DNA of 64,000 nt from Methylopila jiangsuensis (GCF_027922305.1 NZ_BSFK01000016.1:310001-374000); one strand, 5' to 3'; positions 45,650 through 55,096 are shown, counted from the first letter of the stretch. Numbers and translations are program-made. Notes: generated by a model from the letters alone, not told the origin.

Positions 45650-48067
45650 TCAGATCTTTCTCGCCCTCAGCCTTAAGGCGTTGCCGATCACGCTCACCGA
45701 CGACAGCGCCATCGCGGCGGCCGCCACGATCGGCGACAGCAGCAGGCCGAAGACCGGATAGAGCGCGCCCGCAGCGATCGGCACGCCGGCTGCGTTGTAG
45801 ACGAAGGCGAGCGCCAGATTCTGCCGGATGTTGGACATCGTCGCCTTCGACAGCGCGCGCGCCTTGACGATCCCCATCAGATCGCCGCGCACGAGCGTTA
45901 CGCCGGCGCTTTCTATCGCCACGTCGGTTCCGGTGCCCATCGCGATCCCAACGTCGGCGGCTGCGAGCGCCGGAGCGTCGTTGACGCCGTCGCCGGCCAT
46001 GGCGACCACGCGTCCTTCGCGCTTCAGCCGCTCGACGACCTCGTGCTTTTCTTCCGGCAGCACGTCGGCCACGACTTCGTCGATGGCGAGGGACCGCGCC
46101 ACGGCCTCGGCCGTCGTCCGGTTGTCTCCCGTCAGCATCACGATGCGTATGCCTTCGGACTTGAGCGCCCTAACCGCCGGCAGGGTGCTCGGCTTGATCG
46201 GGTCGGCGATCGCGATGACGCCCCTCGTGCGTCGGTCGACGGCCACGAAAATCGCAGTGGCGCCGGCCTGACGCAGTTCGTCGGCTCTGGCGGCGAACTC
46301 GTCGAGACCGACGCCGGCATCCTGCAGATAGCGAGCGTTACCGAGGAACACCTCGCGACCGTCGACCTTCCCTTGCACGCCCTTGCCGGTCGGCGAGTCG
46401 AAATCCTCGACCGCCGGAATCGCCAGCCCCCTTTCTTCCGCGGCCGCCACGACCGCGTGGCCGAGCGGGTGCTCGGAGGCGCGCTCGACTGCGGCTGCGA
46501 GAGCGAGCAGCTCGTTCTCGGACATGCCTTCGGCCACGACGATTTCGGTCACGGACGGCCGTCCCTCGGTCAGCGTGCCGGTCTTGTCGACCACCAATGC
46601 GTCGACTTTCTCGAGGCGCTCCAGAGCCTCGGCGTTCTTGATCAGGACGCCGAGCGACGCGCCCTTGCCGACGCCGACCATGATCGACATCGGCGTGGCG
46701 AGGCCGAGTGCGCAGGGGCAGGCGATGATGAGCACGGCGACCGCTGCGACGAGCCCGTAGGTCAGGCGCGGCTCGGGCCCGACCGCCGCCCAGGCGACGA
46801 AGGCGAGGACCGCGACCGCGATCACCGCGGGGACGAACCATCCGGAGACCTGGTCCGCGAGTTTCTGGATGGGCGCGCGCGACCGCTGCGCGTCGGACAC
46901 CATCTGGACGATACGGGCGAGCATCGTGTCGCGTCCGACCTTCTGGGCCTTGATCGTCAAGGATCCGGACTGGTTGATCGTCCCGCCGATGACGGCGTCG
47001 CCGGACGCCTTCGCCACGGGCATCGGTTCGCCGGTGACCATCGACTGGTCGACGTTCGATCGTCCTTCAGCCACGTCTGCGTCCACAGGGATCCGCTCGC
47101 CCGGGCGCACGCGAAGCAAGTCGCCGACCGAGATGTCCTCGACCGCGACCTCCTCCTCCGCGCCGTCGGCGCGCACGCGCCGCGCGGTTTTCGGCGCGAG
47201 ATTGATGAGGGCGCGGATCGCGCCTGAGGTTTGGTCGCGCGCGCGCAGCTCCAGCACCTGGCCAAGAAGCACCAGCACAGTGATGACCGCGGCGGCTTCG
47301 AAATAGACCGCGACGGCGCCGTCCGGCCCGCGGAACGCCGGCGGGAACAGCGCAGGCGCGAGCGTCGCCACCACGCTGTAGGCGTAGGCGACGCCGACGC
47401 CCATCGCGATCAGCGTGAACATGTTGAGGTTGCGGGTGACGACCGAGGCCCATCCGCGCTGGAAGAACGGCCAGCCGGCCCACAGGACGACCGGCGTCGC
47501 CAGCGCGAACTGGATCCAGACGGACGTCGTGGGCGGTACGATATGATGGATGCCGGGAAAGAGATGCCCGCCCATCTCCAGGATGAGGATCGGCGCCGCG
47601 AGCGCGAGCCCGATCCAGAGCCGACGCGTCATGTCGGCCAACTCGTGGTTGGGCGCAGCCTCGGCGGTGACCTCTTCCGGTTCGAGCGCCATGCCGCAGA
47701 TCGGGCAGGAGCCAGGTCCCACCTGCCGGATCTGCGGGTGCATCGGACAGGTGTAGATCGCGCCTTCCGGCGCCTCCGGTCGATCTTTCTGCCGATCGTG
47801 AGCGTATTTCGCGGGCTCAGCTTCAAACTTGGACTTGCAACCGGCAGAGCAGAAATAGTGCGCCGCGCCGCCGGCGTCCGATTTGTGTCGCGCTGTAGCG
47901 ATTTCGACCGTCATCCCGCACACCGGATCGATGGCCGTCTCCGCGTCGATATGGCCATCGTGCGAGTGGCCGTGGACGCCATGGTCCCGCGCAGTCTCGA
48001 TCGGCGGGCGACGGCCCTCGTGGCTGCCGCAGCATGATCCCGGGGCCTGTTCCGCGGAGTGCGCCAT
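45650..48067 (-). CDS. copA: copper-translocating P1B-type ATPase
   Basis: An 805-aa Cu(I) export ATPase. The N-terminus is His-rich, then a YHS/TRASH-like domain (DPVCGMTVE ... [11 protein letters not shown], about 48-85) and a heavy-metal-binding segment ([24 protein letters not shown], about 104-128); there is no classical HMA domain. The core shows the CPC metal site [12 protein letters not shown], phosphorylation motif DKTGTLTEG and hinge [12 protein letters not shown]. It moves copper out of the cytoplasm. It is divergent from a small exported protein gene, with two CsoR-type operators between them. Confidence 0.94.
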   Translation of the reverse strand: MAHSAEQAPGSCCGSHEGRRPPIETARDHGVHGHSHDGHIDAETAIDPVCGMTVEIATARHKSDAGGAAHYFCSAGCKSKFEAEPAKYAHDRQKDRPEAPEGAIYTCPMHPQIRQVGPGSCPICGMALEPEEVTAEAAPNHELADMTRRLWIGLALAAPILILEMGGHLFPGIHHIVPPTTSVWIQFALATPVVLWAGWPFFQRGWASVVTRNLNMFTLIAMGVGVAYAYSVVATLAPALFPPAFRGPDGAVAVYFEAAAVITVLVLLGQVLELRARDQTSGAIRALINLAPKTARRVRADGAEEEVAVEDISVGDLLRVRPGERIPVDADVAEGRSNVDQSMVTGEPMPVAKASGDAVIGGTINQSGSLTIKAQKVGRDTMLARIVQMVSDAQRSRAPIQKLADQVSGWFVPAVIAVAVLAFVAWAAVGPEPRLTYGLVAAVAVLIIACPCALGLATPMSIMVGVGKGASLGVLIKNAEALERLEKVDALVVDKTGTLTEGRPSVTEIVVAEGMSENELLALAAAVERASEHPLGHAVVAAAEERGLAIPAVEDFDSPTGKGVQGKVDGREVFLGNARYLQDAGVGLDEFAARADELRQAGATAIFVAVDRRTRGVIAIADPIKPSTLPAVRALKSEGIRIVMLTGDNRTTAEAVARSLAIDEVVADVLPEEKHEVVERLKREGRVVAMAGDGVNDAPALAAADVGIAMGTGTDVAIESAGVTLVRGDLMGIVKARALSKATMSNIRQNLALAFVYNAAGVPIAAGALYPVFGLLLSPIVAAAAMALSSVSVIGNALRLRARKI

Positions 48068-48082
48068 GCCTTAACCTCCCAG

Positions 48083-48133
48083 ATACCAAGGTGGGGTATA
48101 AGTCGAATTGATCTTTATACCCGGCAGGGGTAC
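48083..48133. promoter_or_regulatory. two CsoR-type operators between copA and the divergent gene
   Basis: ATACCA-AGGTG-GGGTAT (48083-48099) and ATACCC-GGCAG-GGGTAC (48117-48133) each match the ATACCC-N5-GGGTAT palindrome at five of six arm positions. The same motif lies over the csoR start. I infer copper-relieved repression of copA and the divergent gene by CsoR. Confidence 0.7.
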
Positions 48134-48165
48134 ACTTCAAGTGCACCTGATTTGGATCGTCGAAT

Positions 48166-48546
48166 TTGTCCGCCGTCTCGCGCTCAGTGCTGACCGAAAA
48201 GCGCCGATCTCAGGTCGCCGTTTCGCGCCTGCTGCGCTTCGTTCTCGCGGTCGTGCTTACGATCGGTTTCATGGGCTTTCACGCGCACGCTGAAATCGAA
48301 GTCGGCGGGTCTGGCGCGAGCCATCAGATGGTTTGCGAGTCCGGTGATGGCGACAGATGCCCTGTGCAGGCGAAGTCTGGCGCGAACGAAACGTGCGGGC
48401 CGACGGTTTGCGCCGCCATACCCGCTCCGGAGCCTAAGACGGCGTCGATCCTTTCGCTCTCCGGCGTTCTGGCGCTAGCGCTGCCGGACGCCATCGCGCG
48501 CAACGTCGTGACAGATCGCGCAACTCCGCCGCCTCGGGGCGTCTGA
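48166..48546 (+). CDS. small exported Cys-containing hypothetical protein
   Basis: A 126-aa frame with a signal peptide (LLRFVLAVVLTIGFMGFHAHAE, about 22-43) and later cysteines in MVCESGDGDRCPVQ and ETCGPTVCAAIPA. The start is uncertain; TTG at 48166 or GTG at 48187 would both serve. It is divergent from copA and shares the CsoR operators, which supports copper induction. I recognise no family; it resembles the 33326 and 50579 proteins in layout. Confidence 0.55.
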   Translation: MSAVSRSVLTEKRRSQVAVSRLLRFVLAVVLTIGFMGFHAHAEIEVGGSGASHQMVCESGDGDRCPVQAKSGANETCGPTVCAAIPAPEPKTASILSLSGVLALALPDAIARNVVTDRATPPPRGV

Positions 48547-48660
48547 CCGCATCAGCTCGCTCGGCCGCCGGCCTGAAGGTCGCGGCTGGTTGACCCTTTA
48601 TGGGGCGGCGATCGCGTTCGGACGCGTTTCTCGGCACGCGCGCCGCCAACGGTTCATCTC

Positions 48661-49332
48661 ATGATTCAAACGTCACGCATCGCGGCGGCGTCGCCGCACC
48701 GTGTCAGCTCCCTCCTGGATATCCTCGAAAGCCGCTCCTTGGAGCTTGGCGCACGCAAGCGCGTGCTTCCAAGAGGTCAGGCGATCGACATTCCGGACGG
48801 CGAATCCTGCGTCCTGATCGTTGTGAGCGGGACGCTCTCGGTCGTCACGCCTACGGTCGAGGGCAAGGAGGCGTTCCTGTCCGACGTCCGACCTGGCGAA
48901 ATGGTGGGAGAAGCCTTCGCTCTTGGGAATGACAGCGTTCCGCTCGCAGTCACGGCGCTCGAGCGGACGGAAGTCTGGGCGTTGCGAAGGCCGGCCTATC
49001 TACGGGCGCTTTCGAGCGCGCCGGATTTCACCGTCGCCGCGATGGACGCCATGTGCCGCAGACAATGCCGCACGAATCTCAGAATGGCGGAGAGCGTGAC
49101 GATGCATGTCGCTGATCGCCTTGCGGCGGAGCTGCTCAGGATGGCGCAGTCGAGCGACGACGGCGAGCGCATCGAGAGGCTCCCCACCCATCGAGAGCTC
49201 GCAGTTCGGATCGCGAGCCATCGGGAGGCCGTGACGAAGGAGCTCAGCCGGCTGGAGCGCGCGGGCGCAATACGCCGGGAGGGACAGAGCCTCGTTCTGA
49301 TCGGACCGTCCTGGTCGAAGGATGCGCTGTGA
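48661..49332 (+). CDS. Crp/Fnr family transcriptional regulator
   Basis: A 223-aa protein with an N-terminal cyclic-nucleotide-type beta barrel (about 35-125; VLIVVSGTLSVVTPTVEGKEAFLSDVRPGEMVGEAFAL) and a C-terminal winged helix (LPTHRELAVRIASHREAVTKELSRLERAGAI, about 178-208). It lacks the N-terminal Cys cluster of Fnr; the three Cys present are not in an Fe-S arrangement. The ligand and targets are unknown. It lies in the copper island between two exported-protein genes. Confidence 0.85.
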   Translation: MIQTSRIAAASPHRVSSLLDILESRSLELGARKRVLPRGQAIDIPDGESCVLIVVSGTLSVVTPTVEGKEAFLSDVRPGEMVGEAFALGNDSVPLAVTALERTEVWALRRPAYLRALSSAPDFTVAAMDAMCRRQCRTNLRMAESVTMHVADRLAAELLRMAQSSDDGERIERLPTHRELAVRIASHREAVTKELSRLERAGAIRREGQSLVLIGPSWSKDAL

Positions 49333-49388
49333 TGGCGAGGGCCGCGACCGTGGGGGCGGCCGCGGCCCTCTTTCTCGCCGGGTGAAGG

Positions 49389-49643
49389 TCAGTTCTTCAT
49401 CCAGTGAGAAGCTCCGTTGGCGCCTATGCTCTGACCGGACCGAGTGTTCGCGCCGGACGGAGCGTTGACGTGCTCCCAGCTCTTGGTGGGGAACTTGTTC
49501 GGCGGGATCGTCCGCATCACCCAGCTGCCGTCAGCGTCTGGCGCCCCGAGCCTGGACTGTATCGAATTGGTCAGAGGGTGCGCGGAGGCGATCGTGGCGA
49601 CCGCGCTGGCGAGAATGAGGCCGAAGCCGAGCGTCCTGAACAT
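49389..49643 (-). CDS. small exported hypothetical protein
   Basis: An 84-aa protein with a signal peptide (FRTLGFGLILASAVATIASA) and a short mature part, HPLTNSIQSRLGAPDADGSW followed by a Trp/Pro-containing segment ending in HWMKN. The start at 49643 was chosen over a longer frame because it places the signal peptide at the N-terminus. It has no recognised family. It is on the opposite strand to its copper-island neighbours. Confidence 0.55.
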   Translation of the reverse strand: MFRTLGFGLILASAVATIASAHPLTNSIQSRLGAPDADGSWVMRTIPPNKFPTKSWEHVNAPSGANTRSGQSIGANGASHWMKN

Positions 49644-49865
49644 GTCAGTCTCCTTGAGCGGCCGGCGATTGCGCCGGTGTTGCAGGAGAGTCTGACGGAT
49701 CGAGAGCGCGGTATGTGGCGCTCGCCACCAGCGGCGTTTCTTTTCGTGATTACGGTCGTGTCGTTCTTCCGCGCGATCTCGCGGCTCGAAGCGATCGACG
49801 GTTTTGACCACGTGGCGCGCGCGGGAACGGCTGACCTGGTCGGTCGGTCACAATCGACTGCGCAG

Positions 49866-49882
49866 ATACCCATTAAGGGTAC
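49866..49882. promoter_or_regulatory. CsoR-type operator
   Basis: ATACCC-ATTAA-GGGTAC matches the CsoR palindrome at five of six arm positions with the same 5-bp spacer. It lies 66 bp upstream of the small exported protein gene at 49949 and probably controls it and perhaps genes beyond. Confidence 0.68.
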
Positions 49883-49948
49883 TTATCGCGAGAGCGGTCC
49901 GACCGGCTCGCGCGTTCATCCAACCGGTTCATATCGAAGGAGTTCAGA

Positions 49949-50209
49949 GTGTTACATCTTGATCGCCCCGTCCTTGCCGCGATGTTCGCAATCGGCCTGA
50001 TGACGGCGACGACGGCGTTCGCCGAAGACAAGAACGCGACCCAGAACAGCGCTCCGGCTCGCGAGTCCGGGAGCAATTCGACCCATGTCGAGGGCCCCTC
50101 CTCGAAGGCCGGCGCGGCTGACCGAGGCGTGACGGAAGGGGGGTCTACGGGCCAGGCCGGCGACGGAAAGAAGGTCACCCCGACACAGACAAGCGGTCAC
50201 GATCACTGA
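49949..50209 (+). CDS. small exported low-complexity hypothetical protein
   Basis: An 86-aa protein with a signal peptide (VLAAMFAIGLMTATTAFAE) and a Gly/Ser/Ala-rich mature part ending in GHDH. The start is GTG at 49949, chosen because a strong AAGGAG site lies 7 bp upstream. A CsoR-type operator upstream implies copper induction. I recognise no family; the terminal HDH could bind metal. Confidence 0.55.
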   Translation: MLHLDRPVLAAMFAIGLMTATTAFAEDKNATQNSAPARESGSNSTHVEGPSSKAGAADRGVTEGGSTGQAGDGKKVTPTQTSGHDH

Positions 50210-50279
50210 CCGATCGTCTCGACGCCGAGACGCTCGCGCCGAGGCGGGCGTTTCGGCTCCGTCGAATGGGATTGCATTG

Positions 50280-50296
50280 ATACCCGGACTGGGTAT
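50280..50296. promoter_or_regulatory. perfect CsoR operator overlapping the csoR start codon
   Basis: ATACCC-GGACT-GGGTAT has perfect 6-bp arms and a 5-bp spacer, and its last two bases are the AT of the csoR ATG. This implies negative autoregulation. Confidence 0.75.
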
Positions 50297-50582
50297 GATG
50301 AAGGCGATGATGGCGGCCGCTAAAGCATCTTGCGCCAAGCGCCTGAACCGGATCGAGGGTCAGGTTCGCGGAATCGCGCGCATGGTCGAACAAGACCGCT
50401 ACTGCATCGATGTGGTGACCCAGATCGCGGCTGTTCGCGCGGCCTTGAAGAAGGTGGAGGAGGTCATCCTCCAGGACCACGTTGGTTGCTGCGTCGAGCA
50501 TGCCATCGAGAGCGGCGACAAGGACGAGCAGCGAAAGAAGGTCGCTGAGCTGGTGGACGTACTCGGAAGGGTGCGCGGATGA
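50295..50582 (+). CDS. csoR: CsoR family copper-sensing transcriptional repressor
   Basis: A 95-aa all-helical repressor with the family signature KRLNRIEGQVRGIARMVEQDRYC. The Cu(I) ligand set of CsoR is present with the known spacing: Cys in RYCIDVV, His 25 residues later in QDHVGCC, and Cys four residues after that. This distinguishes it from nickel (RcnR) and formaldehyde (FrmR) relatives. Start ATG 50295 was chosen over an upstream TTG. Its end overlaps the next gene by 4 bp. Four ATACCC-N5-GGGTAT type sites in the island make a probable regulon. Confidence 0.92.
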   Translation: MMKAMMAAAKASCAKRLNRIEGQVRGIARMVEQDRYCIDVVTQIAAVRAALKKVEEVILQDHVGCCVEHAIESGDKDEQRKKVAELVDVLGRVRG

Positions 50583-51010
50583 GCCTGCGGTCGTTGCTTC
50601 GCCTGCTCGCAGGACTGACCGTAGCGATGACGCTGTACGTCGGCTGGACCTCGCCTGGCGAAGCGCATGGCGCCCACGACGCCTCCGCAGTCTCGCAAAC
50701 GTACGAAGACGTCGTCGGAGCCGCGCCGGCTTCGACGCAGCAACAGGCGGTCGATGCCGGCGCTGAGAGCCGGCCGTCGGCGGACGCGTCAGAGCCGGAC
50801 TGCGCCGGGCATGGATCGTCGCCTGGTAATGATAGCAAGACCTGCTGCAGCAATACCTGCCACGCCGTCATGTCGACGGAGCTGGGCCTCCCCCTTGCGC
50901 TTTCGATGGCTAGAACAGCGTCGCCGCGCGCGACTGAGCCTTCGGCGCTGCAGGGCCCGACAATCCACATCAAGCGTCCTCCGAGACCGCTGGCCGCGTT
51001 GGTCGGCTGA
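50579..51010 (+). CDS. small exported Cys/His hypothetical protein coupled to csoR
   Basis: A 143-aa protein with a signal peptide (LLRLLAGLTVAMTLYVGWTSPGEAHG) and a mature part containing EPDCAGHGSSPGN and DSKTCCSNTCHAVM. The paired and spaced cysteines plus His suggest metal binding. It overlaps csoR by ATGA, so it is co-translated with the copper sensor. CopL-like small regulatory metal proteins are one comparison, but similarity is only in layout. Confidence 0.6.
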   Translation: MSLRSLLRLLAGLTVAMTLYVGWTSPGEAHGAHDASAVSQTYEDVVGAAPASTQQQAVDAGAESRPSADASEPDCAGHGSSPGNDSKTCCSNTCHAVMSTELGLPLALSMARTASPRATEPSALQGPTIHIKRPPRPLAALVG

Positions 51011-51138
51011 CGTCTCAGGAACGCTCGCGTCCGGATGACCGTCCGGAATCCGTGAACCGTCCCCTGTCCGTCTGATCGACCGCGCTCGCCGGCGCTGACA
51101 GCGCCATTGCGTCCGTCCGTCAGATTTCGGGGTACTTC

Positions 51139-51372
51139 ATGAAGCCGCTTGTCCCGGCCGTCGCAGCGTCGTTCGCCGCGCTTTTGAGCGCCTGCTCGGC
51201 GCTGCCGCCATCGCCCGTCGCGGGGTGGGATCCGAATGATCCATCCGCTCCCGCGCCGCACGGGCGCTACGTTTCGGTCACCGCCGGCATGGCCGACTAC
51301 CGTCCGGTCGAGCCGAAGCCGTGGCTTGAGCAGAACAAGGCCGTCACCTCCAAGCCGATGGAGGGGATGTGA
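51139..51372 (+). CDS. small lipoprotein in the copper operon
   Basis: A 77-aa lipoprotein: signal sequence with lipobox LLSAC (Cys at residue 19), then a short mature part, GRYVSVTAGMADYRPVEPKPWLEQN. It shares its last bases with the start of the TolC-type gene (TGATG overlap), so the two are made together. I recognise no family; small lipoproteins of this kind may assist outer-membrane channel assembly. Confidence 0.65.
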   Translation: MKPLVPAVAASFAALLSACSALPPSPVAGWDPNDPSAPAPHGRYVSVTAGMADYRPVEPKPWLEQNKAVTSKPMEGM

Positions 51373-52808
51373 TGCGATCAGTTCGCTCCCGCCTCGCTCG
51401 CGCGTCGGCCGTCGCCGCGCTATCGGCGACCCTCGGCGCCTGCGCGTCGATTTCCGCCGACCGCGGTATGACGCCGGTCGTCTCTCGGGTTTCGCTCGAT
51501 CTCGGCAAGGACACCGCGAAGATCGTGACGCCAGCTGACGCGGCTGCCGTCCGGTCCCGTGTCGCGCGCCTTCTTGGCGCGCCGCTGACCGCGGACGCAG
51601 CCGTCCAGATCGCGCTTCTCAACAACCGGGGACTACAGGCGGAATACAACGCCCTTGGCGTCTCAGAAGCCGAATACGTCGAGGCGAGCCTGCCGCCGTC
51701 GCCGACCGTCTCCATCGAGCGTGTCACCTATCGCGGCGAACTGGACGTCGAGCGCCGGCTCGTCGCCGACTTGCTGTCGCTCCTAACGCTGCCGAGACGC
51801 GCAAAGATCGCCGAGACCGAGTTCCGAGCGGCGCAGTACAAGACGATCCAGGCGACGTTCCGCACGGCGGCCAATGCGCGCCGCGCCTATTATCGGGCGG
51901 TCGCCGCGCGCGAGACGGCTGCGTTTCTCGAAACAGCGCGCGCTTCGGCCGCTGCGTCCGCCGAGCTGACCAAGAAGCTCGGCGAAACAGGCGCCACAAC
52001 GAAGCTCAATCAGGCGCGGTCCGGGGCGCTCTATGCCGAGGTCGCGACCGAACTTGCCGAAGCCCGGCTGGAGGCCTCCAAGGAGAGGGAGGCCCTGACC
52101 CGTGAGCTTGGCCTCTGGGGCCGAGACCTCGACTATCGACTGCCGTCGCGGCTTCCGGGATTTCCTCGGCTCAAGGCGCAAAGCGATGTCGAAGCAACTG
52201 CTCTTCGTCGCCGGGTCGACCTGATCGGCGACAGGCTCGAACTCGATGCTTTGGCGCAGAGCTACGGACTGACCGAGCAGACGCGGGCGATCTCGATGCT
52301 CGAGGTCACCGGCATCGCCAATCATTCGAAATCGGCGGAGGGCGACAAGGCTAATCCCAAAGGCTTCGAGGTCGCCGTCCAGATCCCGATCTTCGACTTC
52401 GGCAAGGCCCGGTCCGTGAAGGCTCAGGAAGCCTATATGGGCGCGGTCAATCGCCTGCTCGAAAAGGCGGTGAATGTGCGCTCCGAAGCGCGCGAAGCCT
52501 ACGCGACCTATCGCGGCCGCTACGACATCGCACGGGCCTTCCAGACCCGAGTTCTTCCGCTTCGGAAGATCATCACCGACGAGTCGCAGCTTCAATACAA
52601 CGGCATGCTGGTCGACGCCTTCGAGCTGCTGACCAACGCCCGCGAGAACGTCGCGAGCAATGTCGCGGCGATCCGAGCCAAGCGCGATTTCTTCATCGCC
52701 GACGTCGACTTCCAGGCGGCCCTGATCGGGGGCGGCGGCGCTGAAGAGGCGTCGCCGGAGCCGAAGCTCGCTTCCGCCGCCTCAGCGTCCTCCGCATCGC
52801 CCCAATGA
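51372..52808 (+). CDS. TolC/CusC-like outer-membrane efflux lipoprotein
   Basis: A 478-aa outer-membrane channel protein. It has a lipobox-like LGAC near residue 24, then two TolC-type repeats of long coiled-coil helices (for example ELTKKLGETGATTKLNQARS and the second half around QIPIFDFGKARSVKAQEAYM, a classic TolC motif). It could serve as the outer part of the CusBA pump encoded 12 kb to the left. The C-terminal tail is Ala/Ser rich. Overlaps with both neighbours place it in the multicopper oxidase operon. Confidence 0.87.
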   Translation: MRSVRSRLARASAVAALSATLGACASISADRGMTPVVSRVSLDLGKDTAKIVTPADAAAVRSRVARLLGAPLTADAAVQIALLNNRGLQAEYNALGVSEAEYVEASLPPSPTVSIERVTYRGELDVERRLVADLLSLLTLPRRAKIAETEFRAAQYKTIQATFRTAANARRAYYRAVAARETAAFLETARASAAASAELTKKLGETGATTKLNQARSGALYAEVATELAEARLEASKEREALTRELGLWGRDLDYRLPSRLPGFPRLKAQSDVEATALRRRVDLIGDRLELDALAQSYGLTEQTRAISMLEVTGIANHSKSAEGDKANPKGFEVAVQIPIFDFGKARSVKAQEAYMGAVNRLLEKAVNVRSEAREAYATYRGRYDIARAFQTRVLPLRKIITDESQLQYNGMLVDAFELLTNARENVASNVAAIRAKRDFFIADVDFQAALIGGGGAEEASPEPKLASAASASSASPQ

Positions 52809-52822
52809 CCGGGAGAGACATC

Positions 52823-54226
52823 ATGACCGTCTCGCGCAGATCCTTCCTGTCCGCCTCCGCGGCGGGCGCCACCTCGCTGGTCGCGGCGAGCGCCGTCTCC
52901 GGCCGCGTCCAGGCCGCCTCGATCCCCGAGGCGGCGACGATGAAGGAGGCGACCATGCAGCCTCCGCTCGCGCCGACCACCGGGCCCGACTACAACCCCG
53001 TGGTCACGCTGAACGGCTGGACCGCGCCCTGGCGCATGAACGGCGACTGGAAGGAGTTCCACCTCGTCGCAGAACCCGTGATCCGCGAGCTCGCCCCGGG
53101 CATGGTCGCGCATCTGTGGGGCTACAATGGCCAGTCGCCTGGCCCGACCATCGAGGCGGTCGAAGGCGACAAGGTCCGCATCTTCGTCACCAACCGCCTG
53201 CCGGAGCACACGACGGTGCACTGGCACGGGCAGCTCCTGCCCTCCGGCATGGACGGCGTCGGCGGGCTGACACAGCCGCACATCAAACCCGGCCAGACCT
53301 TCGTCTACGAGTTCCAGCTCCGGAAGAGCGGGACCTTCATGTACCACCCGCATGCCGACGAGATGGTCCAGATGGCCATGGGCATGATGGGCTTCTTCGT
53401 CGTGCATCCGAAGGATCCGGCGTTCCGGCGCGTCGACCGCGACTTCGTGTTCCTGATGTCGGCCTACGACATCGATCCGGGGACCTACGTGCCCCGCGTC
53501 GCGGAGATGACGGACTTCAATCTCTGGACCTGGAACACCCGGGTGTTTCCGGGGATCGATCCGATCGTCGCGGGCAAGGGCGAGAAGGTGAGGATCCGTT
53601 TCGGCAACCTCACCATGACCAACCACCCGATCCACATGCACGGCTACGACTTCAAGGTGTCGTGCACCGACGGCGGCTGGGTGCCGGAGGCCGCGGCCTG
53701 GCCCGAGGTCACGATCGACTGCGCGGTCGGGCAGATGCGCGCCTTCGACTTCGTGGCGGACGTTCCCGGCGACTGGGCGATCCACTGCCACAAGTCGCAC
53801 CACACCATGAACGCCATGGGCCACGAGGTCTCGAACTTCATCGGCGTGAACAAGAAAGACATCGCCAAGAAGATCAAGGCTGTCGTGCCCGGCTACATGC
53901 CGATGGGCCAGGCCGGCATGGCCGACATGGGAGAGATGGAGATGCCGCTCCCCGACAACACCCTTCCGATGATGACCGGCTTCGGCCAGTTCGGCCCGAT
54001 CGAGATGGGCGGGATGTTCACGGTGGTGAAGATCCGCGAGGGGCTGCAGCGCGGCGATTACAAGGATCCCGGCTGGTTTAAGCATCCCGAGGGTCAGGTC
54101 GCTTTCGAATGGAAGGGACATGCGCCGGGCGCAGCAAGCGCGCCGCCCGCCCAGCCAAAACCTGGCGACATGCAGATGAACGTCGTGAAGCCCAAGGCGG
54201 GCTCCGGCGGGCATGCCAACCACTGA
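52823..54226 (+). CDS. Tat-exported multicopper oxidase (copper oxidase, CopA/CueO-like)
   Basis: A 467-aa periplasmic oxidase. The start at 52823 puts the Tat signal SRRSFLSASAAGATSLVAA at the N-terminus and follows a GGGAGA site. All copper motifs are visible: HWHGQLLPSGMDG, YHPHADEMVQMAMG, NHPIHMHGYDF and the HCHKSHHTMNAMGH segment holding the type 1 His, Cys and Met ligands. It is shorter than CueO and close to the small multicopper oxidases of alphaproteobacterial copper islands. It likely oxidises Cu(I) to less toxic Cu(II). Confidence 0.92.
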   Translation: MTVSRRSFLSASAAGATSLVAASAVSGRVQAASIPEAATMKEATMQPPLAPTTGPDYNPVVTLNGWTAPWRMNGDWKEFHLVAEPVIRELAPGMVAHLWGYNGQSPGPTIEAVEGDKVRIFVTNRLPEHTTVHWHGQLLPSGMDGVGGLTQPHIKPGQTFVYEFQLRKSGTFMYHPHADEMVQMAMGMMGFFVVHPKDPAFRRVDRDFVFLMSAYDIDPGTYVPRVAEMTDFNLWTWNTRVFPGIDPIVAGKGEKVRIRFGNLTMTNHPIHMHGYDFKVSCTDGGWVPEAAAWPEVTIDCAVGQMRAFDFVADVPGDWAIHCHKSHHTMNAMGHEVSNFIGVNKKDIAKKIKAVVPGYMPMGQAGMADMGEMEMPLPDNTLPMMTGFGQFGPIEMGGMFTVVKIREGLQRGDYKDPGWFKHPEGQVAFEWKGHAPGAASAPPAQPKPGDMQMNVVKPKAGSGGHANH

Positions 54227-54251
54227 TCTCAACGAAAACCGGACCCCACAC

Positions 54252-54728
54252 ATGAAGCTGATGTTCAAGACCGCAGCCGTCGTCGCGACGGTTCTGCTCC
54301 CGACCTTCGCCATCGCCGACGCCGGTCACGATCACGGCGGCGCTCGCGCCTACGGAGAGCCTGGCGACTCCAAGAAGCCGGCCCGAACGGTCGAGATCGT
54401 CATGAAGGAGACCGACGACGGCAAAATGCTGTTCGAGCCGAACTCGATTTCGGCGAGCAAAGGCGAGCAGATCCGCTTCGTCTTGAAGAATGAGGGCCAA
54501 CTCGACCACGAATTCATGCTCGCGACCCGCGCCGAGAACGACAAGCACGCCATCGCGATGCAGAAGAATCCGGACATGGAGCACGATGATCCAAACGGCC
54601 GGCGCATCGCGCCCGGAAAAACAGAAGAGATTGTCTGGAAATTCTCAAAGTCCGGAGATTTCAACTTCGCCTGCCTGATCCCGGGGCATCGCGAGTCCGG
54701 GATGGACGGCTCCGTCGCCGTCAAGTGA
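54252..54728 (+). CDS. exported cupredoxin-domain protein
   Basis: A 158-aa protein with a signal peptide (LMFKTAAVVATVLLPTFAIA) and an early His-rich GHDHGG. The cupredoxin fold carries likely type 1 copper ligands: His in LDHEFML, Cys in FACLIPGHRESGM, and the following His and Met. Start 54252 was chosen so that the signal peptide is N-terminal. It lies 25 bp after the multicopper oxidase and probably passes copper or electrons to or from it. Confidence 0.87.
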   Translation: MKLMFKTAAVVATVLLPTFAIADAGHDHGGARAYGEPGDSKKPARTVEIVMKETDDGKMLFEPNSISASKGEQIRFVLKNEGQLDHEFMLATRAENDKHAIAMQKNPDMEHDDPNGRRIAPGKTEEIVWKFSKSGDFNFACLIPGHRESGMDGSVAVK

Positions 54729-54751
54729 CCCCAGAGACGAAAGGAAAAACG

Positions 54752-55036
54752 ATGAGGACGTTCAGGACCATCACTGGCGCGCTCGCCTTCACGGTTCTCG
54801 CCGCGACCGCGGCCGCCGCAGCTGACGGGACCGTCAAGAAGATCGACGAAAGCGCCGGCAAGGTCACCCTGGAGCACGGCCCGATCAAGAACCTCGGTAT
54901 GGATGAAGGCATGACCATGGTCTTCAAGGCGGGCGATCCCGCCATGCTGAAATCTGTGAAAGTCGGCGACAAGGTCAGCTTTGAGGCCGAACGTGTGAAC
55001 GGCCAGATCACCGTCACCAAAATTCAGAAGAAATGA
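54752..55036 (+). CDS. CusF-like periplasmic copper chaperone
   Basis: A 94-aa exported protein with a signal peptide and an OB-fold CusF core: ADGTVKKIDESAGKVTLEHG, then IKNLGMDEGMTMVF. The His and two Met residues (H...M...M) in this region fit the Cu(I)/Ag(I) site of CusF, and it ends VNGQITVTKIQ. CusF hands copper to CusB. It follows the cupredoxin gene by 23 bp. Confidence 0.87.
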   Translation: MRTFRTITGALAFTVLAATAAAAADGTVKKIDESAGKVTLEHGPIKNLGMDEGMTMVFKAGDPAMLKSVKVGDKVSFEAERVNGQITVTKIQKK

Positions 55037-55096
55037 GTGCTGGCGGCGGGCGCGGATCTCTGCGCCCGCCACCTAATCGATCTTGGGAGACGAACA

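Noticed and set aside
51119-51135. GGGTAC half-site before the lipoprotein gene as a fifth CsoR operator
   Set aside because: The left arm at the required 5-bp spacing is not ATACCC-like.
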